In this document: piece after piece, positions 19,626 to 28,767 of the stretch
Position numbering within the stretch: the stretch's first letter is position 1
Layout of the letters: every line of letters begins with the position of its first letter
Assembly: GCA_016709725.1 (NCBI GenBank)
Contig: JADJMG010000011.1
Span: 89,912 to 153,911 of the forward strand
DNA length: 64,000 bases
Reading direction: 5' to 3'
Origin: Bacteroidota bacterium
GTDB taxonomy: Bacteria > Bacteroidota > Bacteroidia > AKYH767-A > OLB10
Program-made: the position numbers and the translations under genes
Notes under the pieces: generated by a model
Database searches by the model: none
Seen by the model: the letters and a program-made list of their open reading frames with translations, nothing else
Told to the model about the DNA's origin: nothing

Positions 19626-20507
19626 GTGCTCCAAAAAGTAAAACACTACCTCTCGCTTGTAAAATTTTCGCATACCATCTTCGCTTTGCCATTTGCGATG
19701 ATTGGATTCATTTTAGCTCTAGTTCAATATCAACTTGAATTGCACTGGGCACTTGCGTTTAAAATTTTACTGTGCATGATTTTCGCCCGTTCTGCGGCCA
19801 TGGCTTTTAATCGATGGACCGATAGAGACATTGATGCACAAAACGAAAGAACAAAAATTAGAGAAATTCCAGCTGGAATTATCAAAGCAAATGAAGCCCT
19901 GGTATTTACTATTATCAATTGCATTGCATTTGTCATTACAACCTATTATATCAATACACTATGCTTTTATCTTTCCTTCCTAGCTCTGGCTATTGTACTT
20001 GGTTACTCCCTCACAAAACGTTTTACTGCACTTTGTCATTTTGTTTTAGGATTAGGACTATCTCTCGCTCCATTAGGTGCTTGGATTGCAGTAAGCGGAA
20101 AATTTGATTACTTACCACTTTTATTTTCATTGGCAGTGCTTACATGGGTCAGTGGATTTGATATCATTTATGCTTTGCAAGATGAACAATTCGACAAAGA
20201 ACATCAACTGCACTCCATCCCACAATATTTCGGAGGTAAAAAAGCACTTTCATTAGCAAGAACATTGCACATCGCCTCATCACTTTTTATTCTTTCAGCG
20301 GGTGTAAATGGAGGATTTGGCAGTATCTATTTCTTAGGATGGGCTTTTTTCTCTTTCCTTTTGATGTATCAACATCGGTTAGTCAAACACGACGACTTAA
20401 GCAAAATCAACTTGGCATTTTTTACCACGAATGGTATTGCTAGCTTAGTATTCTCCATCTTTGTTGTTTCTGATGTCATTTTTTATTCTGCTTACTCCCT
20501 ATTTTAA
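19626..20507 (+). CDS. ubiA: UbiA-family prenyltransferase (4-hydroxybenzoate octaprenyltransferase-like)
   Basis: Integral membrane enzyme that attaches a polyprenyl chain to an aromatic acceptor. The first Asp-rich motif 'NRWTDRDIDAQNERTKIRE' and the second 'DIIYALQDEQFDKEHQLHSI' flank multiple transmembrane helices, and length (293 residues) fits. Bacteroidota make menaquinone, where MenA is the usual prenyltransferase; this subgroup is commonly annotated as 4-hydroxybenzoate polyprenyltransferase and may serve a futalosine-type menaquinone route. The start is a GTG preceded immediately by a promoter-like box, so the exact start is uncertain. Confidence 0.85.
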   Translation: MLQKVKHYLSLVKFSHTIFALPFAMIGFILALVQYQLELHWALAFKILLCMIFARSAAMAFNRWTDRDIDAQNERTKIREIPAGIIKANEALVFTIINCIAFVITTYYINTLCFYLSFLALAIVLGYSLTKRFTALCHFVLGLGLSLAPLGAWIAVSGKFDYLPLLFSLAVLTWVSGFDIIYALQDEQFDKEHQLHSIPQYFGGKKALSLARTLHIASSLFILSAGVNGGFGSIYFLGWAFFSFLLMYQHRLVKHDDLSKINLAFFTTNGIASLVFSIFVVSDVIFYSAYSLF

Positions 20508-20702
20508 CTTCTGAAATTTTTCAATTAAACGAGCAAACACAAAAAATTTAATAACTTCAGATGAATTCGCTAGAGGATAAACTTTCTAATAAAATATTGC
20601 CTCGTACACAGTCAGCGCCTACTGGCATTTTAAAGGACTGATTACCAATTGACAAATCGATCATTTCGCAAGATAAAATTCGCATTTTAAGCTCGCTTTT
20701 TG

Positions 20703-20710
20703 TAATTTTG
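20703..20710 (+). promoter_or_regulatory. -7 promoter box of the branched-chain E1 gene
   Basis: TAATTTTG, an exact TAnnTTTG match, 50 bp before the ATG at 20760. The rest of the 252-bp space after ubiA shows no convincing gene. Confidence 0.45.
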
Positions 20711-20759
20711 CAATTATCTTTTCAATAAATTGTTTAATTATTAACCGAAAAGAAACAAT

Positions 20760-23172
20760 ATGCAGCATAAAACTTCTACTAAAGATTTATCTTTTGATGA
20801 TTTTAAAAAACTCATCTTAAGCGATTATCAAATAGTTTGCGAAAGTCGACAAGCAAGTTTAATTGGCAGAAAAGAAGTACTTACTGGTAAAGCGAAATTC
20901 GGAATATTTGGAGACGGAAAAGAATTAGCACAAATCGCTATGGCTAAAGTTTTCAAAAATGGGGACTTTCGTTCAGGCTATTATCGTGATCAAACTTTTA
21001 TGTTTGCAGCGAAACTTCTCACCATGGAAGAATTTTTCGCTCAACTCTATGCGCATCCCGATGTTGCCGCTGATCCCTCGTCTGCAGGAAGATGTATGAA
21101 TGGACACTACTCTACTCGATTGCTCAATGAAGATGGGTCGTGGAAAACTTAATGAATCACAAAATTCTTCGGCTGACATTTCACCAACTGCCGGACAAAT
21201 GCCACGCTTACTCGGTCTAGCACTTGCATCAAAACTGTACAAATCAAGTCCCGAACTTTCATCAAAAATGACAGGATTTACACTGTCAGGAAATGAAGTT
21301 GCCTTTGGTACCATTGGTGATGCATCTACTTCGGAAGGATTGTTTTTTGAAACCATTAATGCTGCAGGAGTTTTACAAGTTCCGATGGCAATTAGTGTTT
21401 GGGATGATGGTTATGGAATTTCTGTTCCTGCTAAATTCCAAACCACCAAGCAAAGTATTTCTGAAGTCTTAAAAGGATTTGAGCGTACTGATGATAAAGA
21501 AGGATACGTAATCTTAACTGCAAAAGCCTGGGATTACACGGACCTTATTGACACCTATGAAAAAGGAATTGCCATTTGCAGAGAACAACATATTCCCGTT
21601 TTATTTCATATTCAAGAAGTAACTCAACCTCAAGGACACTCTACCAGTGGATCACATGAACGGTACAAGAGTAAAGAACGATTAGCTTGGGAAGATGAAT
21701 TTGACTGCATTAAAAAATTCCGTGAATGGTTATTGAAAAGTGCAATTACTACGGAAGAAGAATTAAATACGATTGAAGCAAATGCAAAAAATGCCGCCAA
21801 TGATGCTCGCAAAAAAGCATGGGCGAATCTTTCATCAGGCATAAAAGCTGAACTAAACGATGCGGCCATCCAGATACAAAACCTAGCTTCATCAAGTCCT
21901 AATAAAGTTTTTATTGAAGTTGCTTTAAATAAACTCAAGCAGATCTCTGAACCCGAAAGAAAAGACATTGAATCGACCATAAAAAAAGTTTTACGCTATG
22001 TGAAATCGGAAGATTCGGAGGAAAGAAATCAACTTTTGATTTGGCTACAGAACTACAGAAATTTAAACACTGAACGTTATGATTCGCATCTGTACAGTCA
22101 AAGCAAATGGAGCATTCATGAAATCAAACCTATTCCTGTTGCTTACGATTCCAATGCACCTCTCGTGGATGGTAGAGAAGTTTTACAAGCGAATTGGGAT
22201 GTACAATTAGGTAATAAGCAAGAAGTCGTAATCTTTGGAGAGGACGTTGGAAATATTGGTGGCGTAAATCAAACTTACGCTGGACTTCAAGCAAAGTACG
22301 GTGAGAACCGGATTTTTGATACTGGCATTCGTGAAGCAACCATCATTGGTCAAGGAATTGGACTTGCACTGAGAGGTTTTCGTCCGGTTGCTGAAATTCA
22401 ATACCTAGATTATTTAGCGTACGCTATACAAGTATTGACGGATGATTTAGCGTGCTTACATTATCGCACGAAGGGCGGACAAAAAGCACCCATGATCATT
22501 GCCACTCGAGGACATCGCTTAGAAGGTGTATGGCATTCTGGATCACCGATGCAATTTATTTTAGGATCTATGAGAGGAATTCATGTAGCGGTACCTAGGA
22601 ACATGACACAAGCAGCAGGCTTTTACAATACACTGCTCGAGAGTGATGAACCTGCTCTTGTCATTGAACCACTCAACGGGTATCGAAACAAAGAGAAAAT
22701 GCCTTCTAACCTAGGAGAATTCCGAATTCCTTTAGGTAAAGTGGAAACATTACAAGAAGGAAAAGATATTACCTTAGTTACTTATGGATCTTGTGTAAGA
22801 ATTGCTCAAGACGCTATCACTTCCTTATCTGAAGCTGGAATAAGTGTTGAGTTAATCGACATTCAAACTTTATTACCGTTTGATATAGATCATCAAATTG
22901 TAGCGTCCTTGAAAAAAACGAATAAAATAATTTTTCTTGATGAAGATGTAAGTGGCGGCGCAACTGCATACATGATGCAACAAATTCTAGAGGTACAAGG
23001 TGGTTATCATTTCTTAGATCAAAAGCCAATTACTATCTCAGCAAAAGACCATCGTCCTGCATATGGCTCTGATGGAGACTACTATTCAAAACCAAATGTA
23101 GAAGATGTATTTGATGTTATTTACGGAATGATGCATCGATACGCTCCTCAACAATTTCCAGCTATTTATTAA
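20760..23172 (+). CDS. 2-oxo-acid dehydrogenase E1, fused alpha and beta subunits (branched-chain type), two frameshifts
   Basis: Thiamine-diphosphate-dependent decarboxylase of a 2-oxo-acid (probably branched-chain) dehydrogenase complex, with E1 alpha and beta in one chain as is usual in Bacteroidota. The alpha half shows 'FRSGYYRDQTFMFA' and the ThDP/Mg motif 'GDASTSEGLFFE' to 'WDDGYGISVP'; the beta half shows 'GEDVGNIGGVNQTYAGL' and 'FDTGIREATIIGQGIGLAL'. The frame breaks twice between 21140 and 21170: two A runs of four should each be five, restoring GSWKNLMNHKNSSADISPT. Corrected length is about 805 residues. E2 and E3 genes are not adjacent. The murQ gene follows after 14 bp. Confidence 0.9.
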
Positions 23173-23186
23173 CAGTTAAATTCAGC

Positions 23187-23996
23187 ATGAGTTTTAAACG
23201 AGTTACTGAATCAGAATCACACTATCATCATTTAGAAAAAATGAGTGTAGCAGAAATTCTGACCAATATCAACAAGGAAGATAAGCGAGTTGCCATTGCC
23301 GTAGAAGAAAAAATTAATTCCATTGAAAAATTAGTAGAAGACATTTTACCTCGACTTCAGAATGGCGGCAGAATATTTTACTTAGGCGCAGGAACCAGCG
23401 GACGATTAGGTATTGTAGATGCGTCTGAATGCCCTCCTACTTTTGGTGTACCACACGGATTATTTATTGGTATCATAGCAGGTGGCGATCATGCCATACG
23501 CAAAGCTGTAGAATTTGCAGAAGATAACCCAGAACAAGGCTGGGAAGATTTAAATGAACATAACCTTACTGAAAATGATACCGTGATCGGTATTGCGGCA
23601 TCTGGAACGACACCTTATGTAATCAATGCTTTAAAAGAATGCAATAAAAAAAAGATATTAACTGCATGCATTACCTGTAACGAAGGAAGTCCGCTCGCTG
23701 AGGTATCAAAACACCCTATTGAAATTGTATGCGGACCTGAATTTGTGACAGGAAGTACCCGAATGAAAGCAGGCACTGCACAAAAACTAGTTTTAAATAT
23801 GATTTCCACCTCATTAATGATTAAGTTTGGGAGAGTGAAAGGAAATCGAATGATTGATATGCAATTAAGCAACAATAAACTCATTGATCGTGGTGTAAAA
23901 ATGGTGATGGAAGCCACCGGACTCAATGAAAATGATTCATTTCAACTCTTAAAAACACATGGCAGCGTTCGCAAAGCCATTGATCATAAACCGTAA
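23187..23996 (+). CDS. murQ: N-acetylmuramic acid 6-phosphate etherase
   Basis: Cleaves the D-lactyl ether of N-acetylmuramate 6-phosphate to give GlcNAc 6-phosphate, for peptidoglycan recycling. The SIS-domain signature is clear: 'FYLGAGTSGRLGIVDASECP' near residue 65, 'GIAASGTTPYVINAL', and 'TGSTRMKAGTAQKLVLNM'. At 269 residues it is a little shorter than the E. coli protein, as usual in Bacteroidota. Cytoplasmic, with no transmembrane segment. Confidence 0.95.
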   Translation: MSFKRVTESESHYHHLEKMSVAEILTNINKEDKRVAIAVEEKINSIEKLVEDILPRLQNGGRIFYLGAGTSGRLGIVDASECPPTFGVPHGLFIGIIAGGDHAIRKAVEFAEDNPEQGWEDLNEHNLTENDTVIGIAASGTTPYVINALKECNKKKILTACITCNEGSPLAEVSKHPIEIVCGPEFVTGSTRMKAGTAQKLVLNMISTSLMIKFGRVKGNRMIDMQLSNNKLIDRGVKMVMEATGLNENDSFQLLKTHGSVRKAIDHKP

Positions 23997-24037
23997 TAAA
24001 TTTCTATCGATTTCCTTTATTCTGTGCAATTCATAAT

Positions 24038-24045
24038 TACATTTG
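24038..24045 (+). promoter_or_regulatory. -7 promoter box of the acidic hypothetical gene
   Basis: TACATTTG, an exact TAnnTTTG match, 13 bp before the ATG at 24059; this supports that start and implies a very short leader. Confidence 0.45.
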
Positions 24046-24058
24046 TAATTATCCGATT

Positions 24059-24625
24059 ATGCAAGACATCGAACCCTACTATTCATGGTCACATCTTTAC
24101 ACCGCAGCAGAAGATGAACTTTCACCATTTTATGGAAGGGAGTATAGCGAATTCGAATATTCCAATACCATCTACAATTATTACATCCATCCTCAATGGG
24201 ATGATTTTGGCTCTTCGACGCTGTATGTAAAAGTATTATTTGTAGATTATGAGATAGGATATGCCATCATTGAAATGATAGGCGAATGGAATGATGCCAT
24301 CAACAATGATATCATGACCATTAAACGCGATCTCATCGATCTCATGATTCAACAAGGAATTGATAAATATATTTTGATTGGAGAAAACGTACTCAACTTC
24401 CATGCGTCGGATGATTGCTATTATCAAGAGTGGTTTGATGATACGGAAGAAGGATGGATTGTTGCATTAAATTTTAGAGACTATATCAAAGAAGAATTCA
24501 ATAAAAATAGCATTGATTACTATTTAGTATTTGGAGGAGAATTAGATCAAATGTTATGGAGAATTCATTCACCAAATGAACTCTACGACAGAATTACTGA
24601 AATAATTAATCACCGATTATCGTAA
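24059..24625 (+). CDS. Uncharacterised acidic protein rich in Tyr, Asp, Glu and Ile
   Basis: A 188-residue soluble protein with no signal peptide, membrane segment or family motif that I recognise. It is strikingly acidic and aromatic: 'EFEYSNTIYNYYIHPQWDDF', 'FHASDDCYYQEWFDD', and a C-terminal helix 'NELYDRITEIINHRL'. Predicted alternating strands and helices suggest a compact alpha/beta fold, but I cannot assign it. Codon use resembles neighbours and it has its own promoter box, so I regard it as a real gene. It stands between murQ and rlpA, both cell-wall genes; any wall role is only positional inference. Confidence 0.65.
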   Translation: MQDIEPYYSWSHLYTAAEDELSPFYGREYSEFEYSNTIYNYYIHPQWDDFGSSTLYVKVLFVDYEIGYAIIEMIGEWNDAINNDIMTIKRDLIDLMIQQGIDKYILIGENVLNFHASDDCYYQEWFDDTEEGWIVALNFRDYIKEEFNKNSIDYYLVFGGELDQMLWRIHSPNELYDRITEIINHRLS

Positions 24626-24648
24626 ATTATTATATTAATAGCATTTAC

Positions 24649-24656
24649 TATATTTG
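24649..24656 (+). promoter_or_regulatory. -7 promoter box of rlpA
   Basis: TATATTTG, an exact TAnnTTTG match, 10 bp before the ATG at 24666. It covers the TTG codon at 24654 that would extend the frame, so the ATG is preferred. Confidence 0.5.
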
Positions 24657-24665
24657 TCACTGCGA

Positions 24666-25355
24666 ATGAATGGATTACTCTTAAATATAATTCAACTATT
24701 TGTTGTGCTACTGCTTTTAATTGGTGCAGGAAATAAAGTTAATTTAAAGACACAAACAGGAAAAGCATCTTATTACGGCAGAGAATTTGAAGGAAGGAAA
24801 ACGGCTTCTGGAGAAATATTTCACAACGCCGACTTTACGGCTGCTCATCGCACACTTCCTTTTAGCACATTTGTTCGTGTTACGAATTTAAAGAACGATT
24901 TAATGATCACTGTAAAAATCAATGATCGTGGCCCCTTTGTAAAATCGCGGATTATTGACCTCTCAGAAGCTGGTGCGCGAAGGATAGGAAGTTATAACCA
25001 TGGTTTAGCATCTGTAAAAATAGAAACACTAACTTTACTTCAAAAGAATAATGAAATCGACAGCCTATTTTCCTGCGAAGATATTACCGATTGCTTAGGA
25101 AACCCTGCTGAACTTGTAGGTTATTCGCTTTCACTCTGGAGAAGTAAAGACATTATACATATGCTCTATATCGCCAACGAACTTTACTTACATGAAGATG
25201 TAGAAAAAGTATTGATTGTAGGTCTAGGGATAGGAACTAAAAGAACTTATCATCTCACCTTGACTGGATATCATACGCGAAAAGAAGCATCTGTTGCGTA
25301 TGATTTTTTCGAACGAAAAGGATTTATGGGTGTTCAACTTTTGAAGTTTCGATAA
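24666..25355 (+). CDS. rlpA: RlpA-family septal lytic transglycosylase-like protein
   Basis: Exported cell-wall protein of the RlpA family, which cleaves denuded peptidoglycan glycan strands. A hydrophobic signal sequence (residues 4-20, 'NIIQLFVVLLLLIGAG') is followed by the double-psi beta-barrel: 'GKASYYGREFEGRKTASGE', 'AAHRTLPFSTFVRVTNL', and the conserved 'INDRGPF' then 'IIDLSEAGA'. The C-terminal ~70 residues (to 'FMGVQLLKF') have a SPOR-like pattern, which would bind denuded glycan at the septum. The ATG at 24666 gives 229 residues. Its stop abuts the stop of the convergent Nudix gene. Confidence 0.88.
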   Translation: MNGLLLNIIQLFVVLLLLIGAGNKVNLKTQTGKASYYGREFEGRKTASGEIFHNADFTAAHRTLPFSTFVRVTNLKNDLMITVKINDRGPFVKSRIIDLSEAGARRIGSYNHGLASVKIETLTLLQKNNEIDSLFSCEDITDCLGNPAELVGYSLSLWRSKDIIHMLYIANELYLHEDVEKVLIVGLGIGTKRTYHLTLTGYHTRKEASVAYDFFERKGFMGVQLLKFR

Positions 25356-25805
25356 TTACTTTCTAGTTGATAACAAATACTCAAATGCATCCTGATCTGT
25401 TGCAAAAGTGAAATCACTTTTCGCAAGCGCGTCTATAGAAATCCACTTAAAATTTTCCTTGCCATTTTCAGTTGGTGCTAACTTATTCTCTCGATAAAGA
25501 AAAAGCATCTCTGCGATTGGATTTACTCGATAATACACGCCAATCACTTGCGCTGATTTATTAAATGCAGAAGTAGCAAACGAAGGGGTGATGTACACCT
25601 GCTCCATAACAGCTAAATCAAATCCCAATTCTTCCCTTAACTCCCTGCGCAAACAATCGACTATTCCTTCACCATACTCCAAACCTCCTCCGGGAAACTT
25701 TCGCATGAAAGTATCATAATGAAACTCCTCAGCAATTAATATTTCATTATCATCATTAATAATAAATCCATAAACTCTAATTACAAACTCTTTTTTTGAA
25801 TCCAA
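25356..25805 (-). CDS. Nudix hydrolase
   Basis: A 149-residue Nudix-fold pyrophosphatase. The Nudix box is complete: 'GGGLEYGEGIVDCLRRELRE' followed by ELGF, matching GX5EX7REUXEEXGU. The substrate cannot be told from the box; small single-domain members usually act on nucleotide diphosphate derivatives. Cytoplasmic. The 281-bp region after its start (25806-26086) holds no supported gene; it is AT-rich and must contain the promoter of the following lipoprotein gene. Confidence 0.88.
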   Translation of the reverse strand: MDSKKEFVIRVYGFIINDDNEILIAEEFHYDTFMRKFPGGGLEYGEGIVDCLRRELREELGFDLAVMEQVYITPSFATSAFNKSAQVIGVYYRVNPIAEMLFLYRENKLAPTENGKENFKWISIDALAKSDFTFATDQDAFEYLLSTRK

Positions 25806-26086
25806 GACCAGTTTTCTTACAAGAAGTAAAAATAAGAAACTGCCATCAATATCAAGGCTGAAATTGCTTAACAGACCTTTTTACCAATAAATAATGTCAA
25901 ATTTGATTCAAACATCTCTTGATTCTAATCATTATAGAACCAAATAATGACAAAACAATGAAAAAGCTTACAAAATGAAAAGCATCAAAACTAATATTCA
26001 ATATATACACGTAAAATGTAATACTTGATATCAAAATCATTCATACAAAAAGTATAGGAGTATTAAATTTACTTAATTCAAAAACG

Positions 26087-26965
26087 ATGAAAAACGCACT
26101 CTTAATTCTTGCATTGGCCATCAGCTTAACAGGCTGTAAAAAAGATGACACATCGGAACCAGCACCTGCTGGAAACGCTGGATCAGGTCTAGGCACTGTT
26201 CCTTCTCAATTTACTCAAAAAGTATTGCTTGAGACTTATACTGGCGCAGGACAACCTCAATCAACCGATGGATTTGTAAAGCTTTCAAACATTACTACAG
26301 CAAATTCCTCCAAAGCAATTCCTGTAAATATTCATTTTAGTGACGGAATGGAAATAGCACAGTACACAACACTAACCAATTCATATAGCAATGGAAATCC
26401 AATGACCTTTCCTTCTGCCATGGTGAACAGAACTGCATCCTTGGGTCAAGTGATACTAAACAGAACTCAATGGCAATCAAATTTCGATGTTGCTAAAGCG
26501 AAAACCGCCAAATGTGGATTAGCCATTGAGAGCTATATTTCGGGCAACAATGCAACCATTATTGTTCATTGCGGATTCAATCAAACACTTATTGGCAACT
26601 ATACAGTTACCACCTACTTAACAGAAGATAATATTACGGGTTCTGGATCGATGTATGATCAAAGAAACTCGTACAATAATTCAAGTGGTCATCCATACTT
26701 TGGAACGGGCGATCCCATCTTAAGCTTTAACCACAATCAAGTATTAAGAAAAGTATTGTCGGCTCCATTAGGAGATCCTATCACAGGAAGTAACCTTGCC
26801 ACAAATGGAAAACAAATATTTAATTATACAACATCCATTACTGGATTCAAGTCAAGTGACCTTTACGTAGTGAGTTTTATAAATAAGGTTGGAAGTACGA
26901 GCACGGACCACGAAATCATGAACGTACAAAGAGTAAAAGTAGGAAATACACAGTCGTGGGATTAG
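26087..26965 (+). CDS. Omp28-related lipoprotein, paralogue 1
   Basis: A 292-residue lipoprotein: signal peptide with lipobox 'AISLTGC' (Cys at about residue 18) followed by charged KKDD and a Pro/Ala/Gly linker. The body follows the Omp28-related pattern, starting 'FTQKVLLETYTGAGQPQSTD' and containing 'CGLAIESYISGNNATI', 'YTVTTYLTEDNI' and 'VLRKVLSAPLGD'. Family members usually have a thioredoxin-like WCxxC just after the 'EEFTG' strand; here both Cys and Trp are absent. Probably an outer-membrane lipoprotein with a structural or binding role. A related gene follows at 27163. Confidence 0.8.
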   Translation: MKNALLILALAISLTGCKKDDTSEPAPAGNAGSGLGTVPSQFTQKVLLETYTGAGQPQSTDGFVKLSNITTANSSKAIPVNIHFSDGMEIAQYTTLTNSYSNGNPMTFPSAMVNRTASLGQVILNRTQWQSNFDVAKAKTAKCGLAIESYISGNNATIIVHCGFNQTLIGNYTVTTYLTEDNITGSGSMYDQRNSYNNSSGHPYFGTGDPILSFNHNQVLRKVLSAPLGDPITGSNLATNGKQIFNYTTSITGFKSSDLYVVSFINKVGSTSTDHEIMNVQRVKVGNTQSWD

Positions 26966-26986
26966 AATAAATTTATAATAGCAGAA

Positions 26987-27014
26987 AAGGCTTCCATCGA
27001 TGGAAGCCTTTTTT
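26987..27014 (+). terminator. Rho-independent terminator after Omp28 paralogue 1
   Basis: A perfect 10-bp stem (AAGGCTTCCA / TGGAAGCCTT) around a TCGA tetraloop, followed by a T run. Very strong. Confidence 0.9.
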
Positions 27015-27162
27015 ATTTAAAATCATTTCTATCTAACAAAAACAAATCTACATTACTTACCATCATATATAATTTAAAACAAACTGTAAGATTTAATCGA
27101 ATTTGATAAAATACACTTTAAAAACCATAGTAACATTGTTTCATAAATAATTCAAACCAACA

Positions 27163-28053
27163 ATGAATATGAAAAAACTATTTCTTTATGCAATCGCTTC
27201 TGGATTTCTCTTCACATCATGTCAGAAAGAGGATTCCACTGAACCAACTCCTAACAATGGATCAAAAACATCTCCGTCGCTTGCGGTAGGTCCGGTCCCA
27301 TCAACATTCGTCAAGAAAGTGATGATTGAAGAGTTTACAAGCACTTCCAATGGAATGTCGCCTGAATCAGCTGACTTAATCAACTCGCTTATTAGAAGCA
27401 ATCCTAACCGTATTTACCATGCCTCCTTACATAGCATGGATGTGATGGCTGGCTCACAAACTAATCGATTAATGACGGCTTTTACACCGACAGCTACAAC
27501 GTTACCATGTGCATCAATCGACAGAAATAGCTTTAGTGGAAACAGATATCAACCCATTACAAAGTATAGCAATTCTGTAAATTCAATGTTAGCAAAGACC
27601 GTCAATTGTGGTTTAGCGATGAGATCAAGTATCAACAAAGGAATTGCTTATGTAGATATTTATTCAGGATTCACAAGTTCAGCAACTGGAACTTATAAAG
27701 TGACTACCTATTTAGTAGAAGATGTTGTCATTAATGGTTCGTCAAATTACTTTCAGGCTAATTCATCTAATACAAATCCCACGAGCAATTTCTTCAACAT
27801 GGGAAATCCAATCGTAGCCTATGCTCACAAAAATGTTGTACGAAAAGTATTGAGTGCTGATATGGGTGATGCGGTAAATCCAGGAACCCTTGCCAACGGA
27901 AGCACAGCAGTATTAAGTTACGAGATTGATTTACCAAATAAATTGGGAACTAGTAGCAATTGGAAAATCATCTCCTTTATTACGGATGCTACAACAAACG
28001 AAATCTATAATGTTCAAATGTGTGACTTAGGAACATTAAAAGACTGGAACTAA
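27163..28053 (+). CDS. Omp28-related lipoprotein, paralogue 2
   Basis: A 296-residue lipoprotein with lipobox 'GFLFTSC' then QKEDSTEP, colinear with the gene at 26087: 'FVKKVMIEEFTSTSNGM', 'NCGLAMRSSINKGIAYVDIY', 'YKVTTYLVEDVV', 'VVRKVLSADMGDA', and the same end ('IYNVQMCDLGTLKDWN' against 'VQRVKVGNTQSWD'). It also lacks the WCxxC of redox-active relatives. The alternative start at 27169 (MKKL) would lose only two residues. The pair probably arose by tandem duplication, then diverged, each with its own terminator. Confidence 0.8.
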   Translation: MNMKKLFLYAIASGFLFTSCQKEDSTEPTPNNGSKTSPSLAVGPVPSTFVKKVMIEEFTSTSNGMSPESADLINSLIRSNPNRIYHASLHSMDVMAGSQTNRLMTAFTPTATTLPCASIDRNSFSGNRYQPITKYSNSVNSMLAKTVNCGLAMRSSINKGIAYVDIYSGFTSSATGTYKVTTYLVEDVVINGSSNYFQANSSNTNPTSNFFNMGNPIVAYAHKNVVRKVLSADMGDAVNPGTLANGSTAVLSYEIDLPNKLGTSSNWKIISFITDATTNEIYNVQMCDLGTLKDWN

Positions 28054-28083
28054 TCTATAAAAATATATAACAATTTGCAGGAG

Positions 28084-28108
28084 GGGTGTCTAAAGCGACA
28101 CCCTTTTT
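28084..28108 (+). terminator. Rho-independent terminator after Omp28 paralogue 2
   Basis: GGGTGTC pairs with GACACCC around a 6-base loop, followed by five T; it ends 9 bp from the stop of the convergent gene. Confidence 0.85.
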
Positions 28109-28116
28109 GCGTTTTA

Positions 28117-28767
28117 TTAAATTTCACCCCTGATGAGAGAACTAATTTCCGCCATCATCATGGCTGTTGCTCCCCAAATAGTGACATCATCAATTCGATA
28201 AGTAGGAGCTTCAACAGTTGACCCATTTGAACTTTTAAATACTTCAATAGAAACATTACCTTGATCAAGAAAAGATGATACAGGAAGTAATAAAACCCTT
28301 TTCACTTCGGCTTCACTTAAAATAAACTCAGGAATTTCATTCATATACCCTAAAAATGGATGCACCAAGAAATTACTTGGTGGAATATAAAGCGAAGTTA
28401 ATCCACCTAATAATGATACTTGATTTGCTTGAATGCCCAACTCTTCATTCGCTTCACGCAAAGCGGTGACTAACAAATCTTCATCACCTTCACGCTTTCC
28501 ACCTGGAAAACTTATTTGCCCTGAATGTGAAACGGGACCTTCACTTCGTTCAATTAGAACAATTCGAGGAATAGAATTTATCGGATCAGGAACAAGCAAA
28601 GCAAGCACAGCAGCTGTACGATAACCCGTATTAAATAATTCAGATTCACTCAATGATTTTCGATGCATGGGTGCCATTTTTTCATGCGCTCCTTGTCCAG
28701 GCAAACCTTTCTCCATTCGGAGCGCTAGGTCAGAGATCCATTGTGCAAAACCATCTTTATTCATCAT
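28117..28767 (-). CDS. CoA pyrophosphatase-type Nudix hydrolase
   Basis: A 216-residue Nudix protein of the NudL/CoAse type, expected to hydrolyse CoA and its derivatives to 4'-phosphopantetheine and 3',5'-ADP. It has the CoAse-specific stretch 'RSEGPVSHSGQISFPGGKRE' leading into the Nudix box 'LLVTALREANEELGI'. The start codon overlaps the stop of the upstream ABC exporter as ATGATGA (28764-28767), so the two are translationally coupled; a second ATG three bases later is equally possible. Confidence 0.87.
   Translation of the reverse strand: MMNKDGFAQWISDLALRMEKGLPGQGAHEKMAPMHRKSLSESELFNTGYRTAAVLALLVPDPINSIPRIVLIERSEGPVSHSGQISFPGGKREGDEDLLVTALREANEELGIQANQVSLLGGLTSLYIPPSNFLVHPFLGYMNEIPEFILSEAEVKRVLLLPVSSFLDQGNVSIEVFKSSNGSTVEAPTYRIDDVTIWGATAMMMAEISSLIRGEI

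Noticed and set aside
20561..20641. 26-codon frame after ubiA (MNSLEDKLSNK...)
   Set aside because: Too short, no promoter box at a suitable distance and no recognisable features; kept as unannotated intergenic sequence.
26060..26080. TTAA pair upstream of Omp28 paralogue 1
   Set aside because: The spacing is 10 bp, not 11, and there is no TTTGC element 19 bp downstream.
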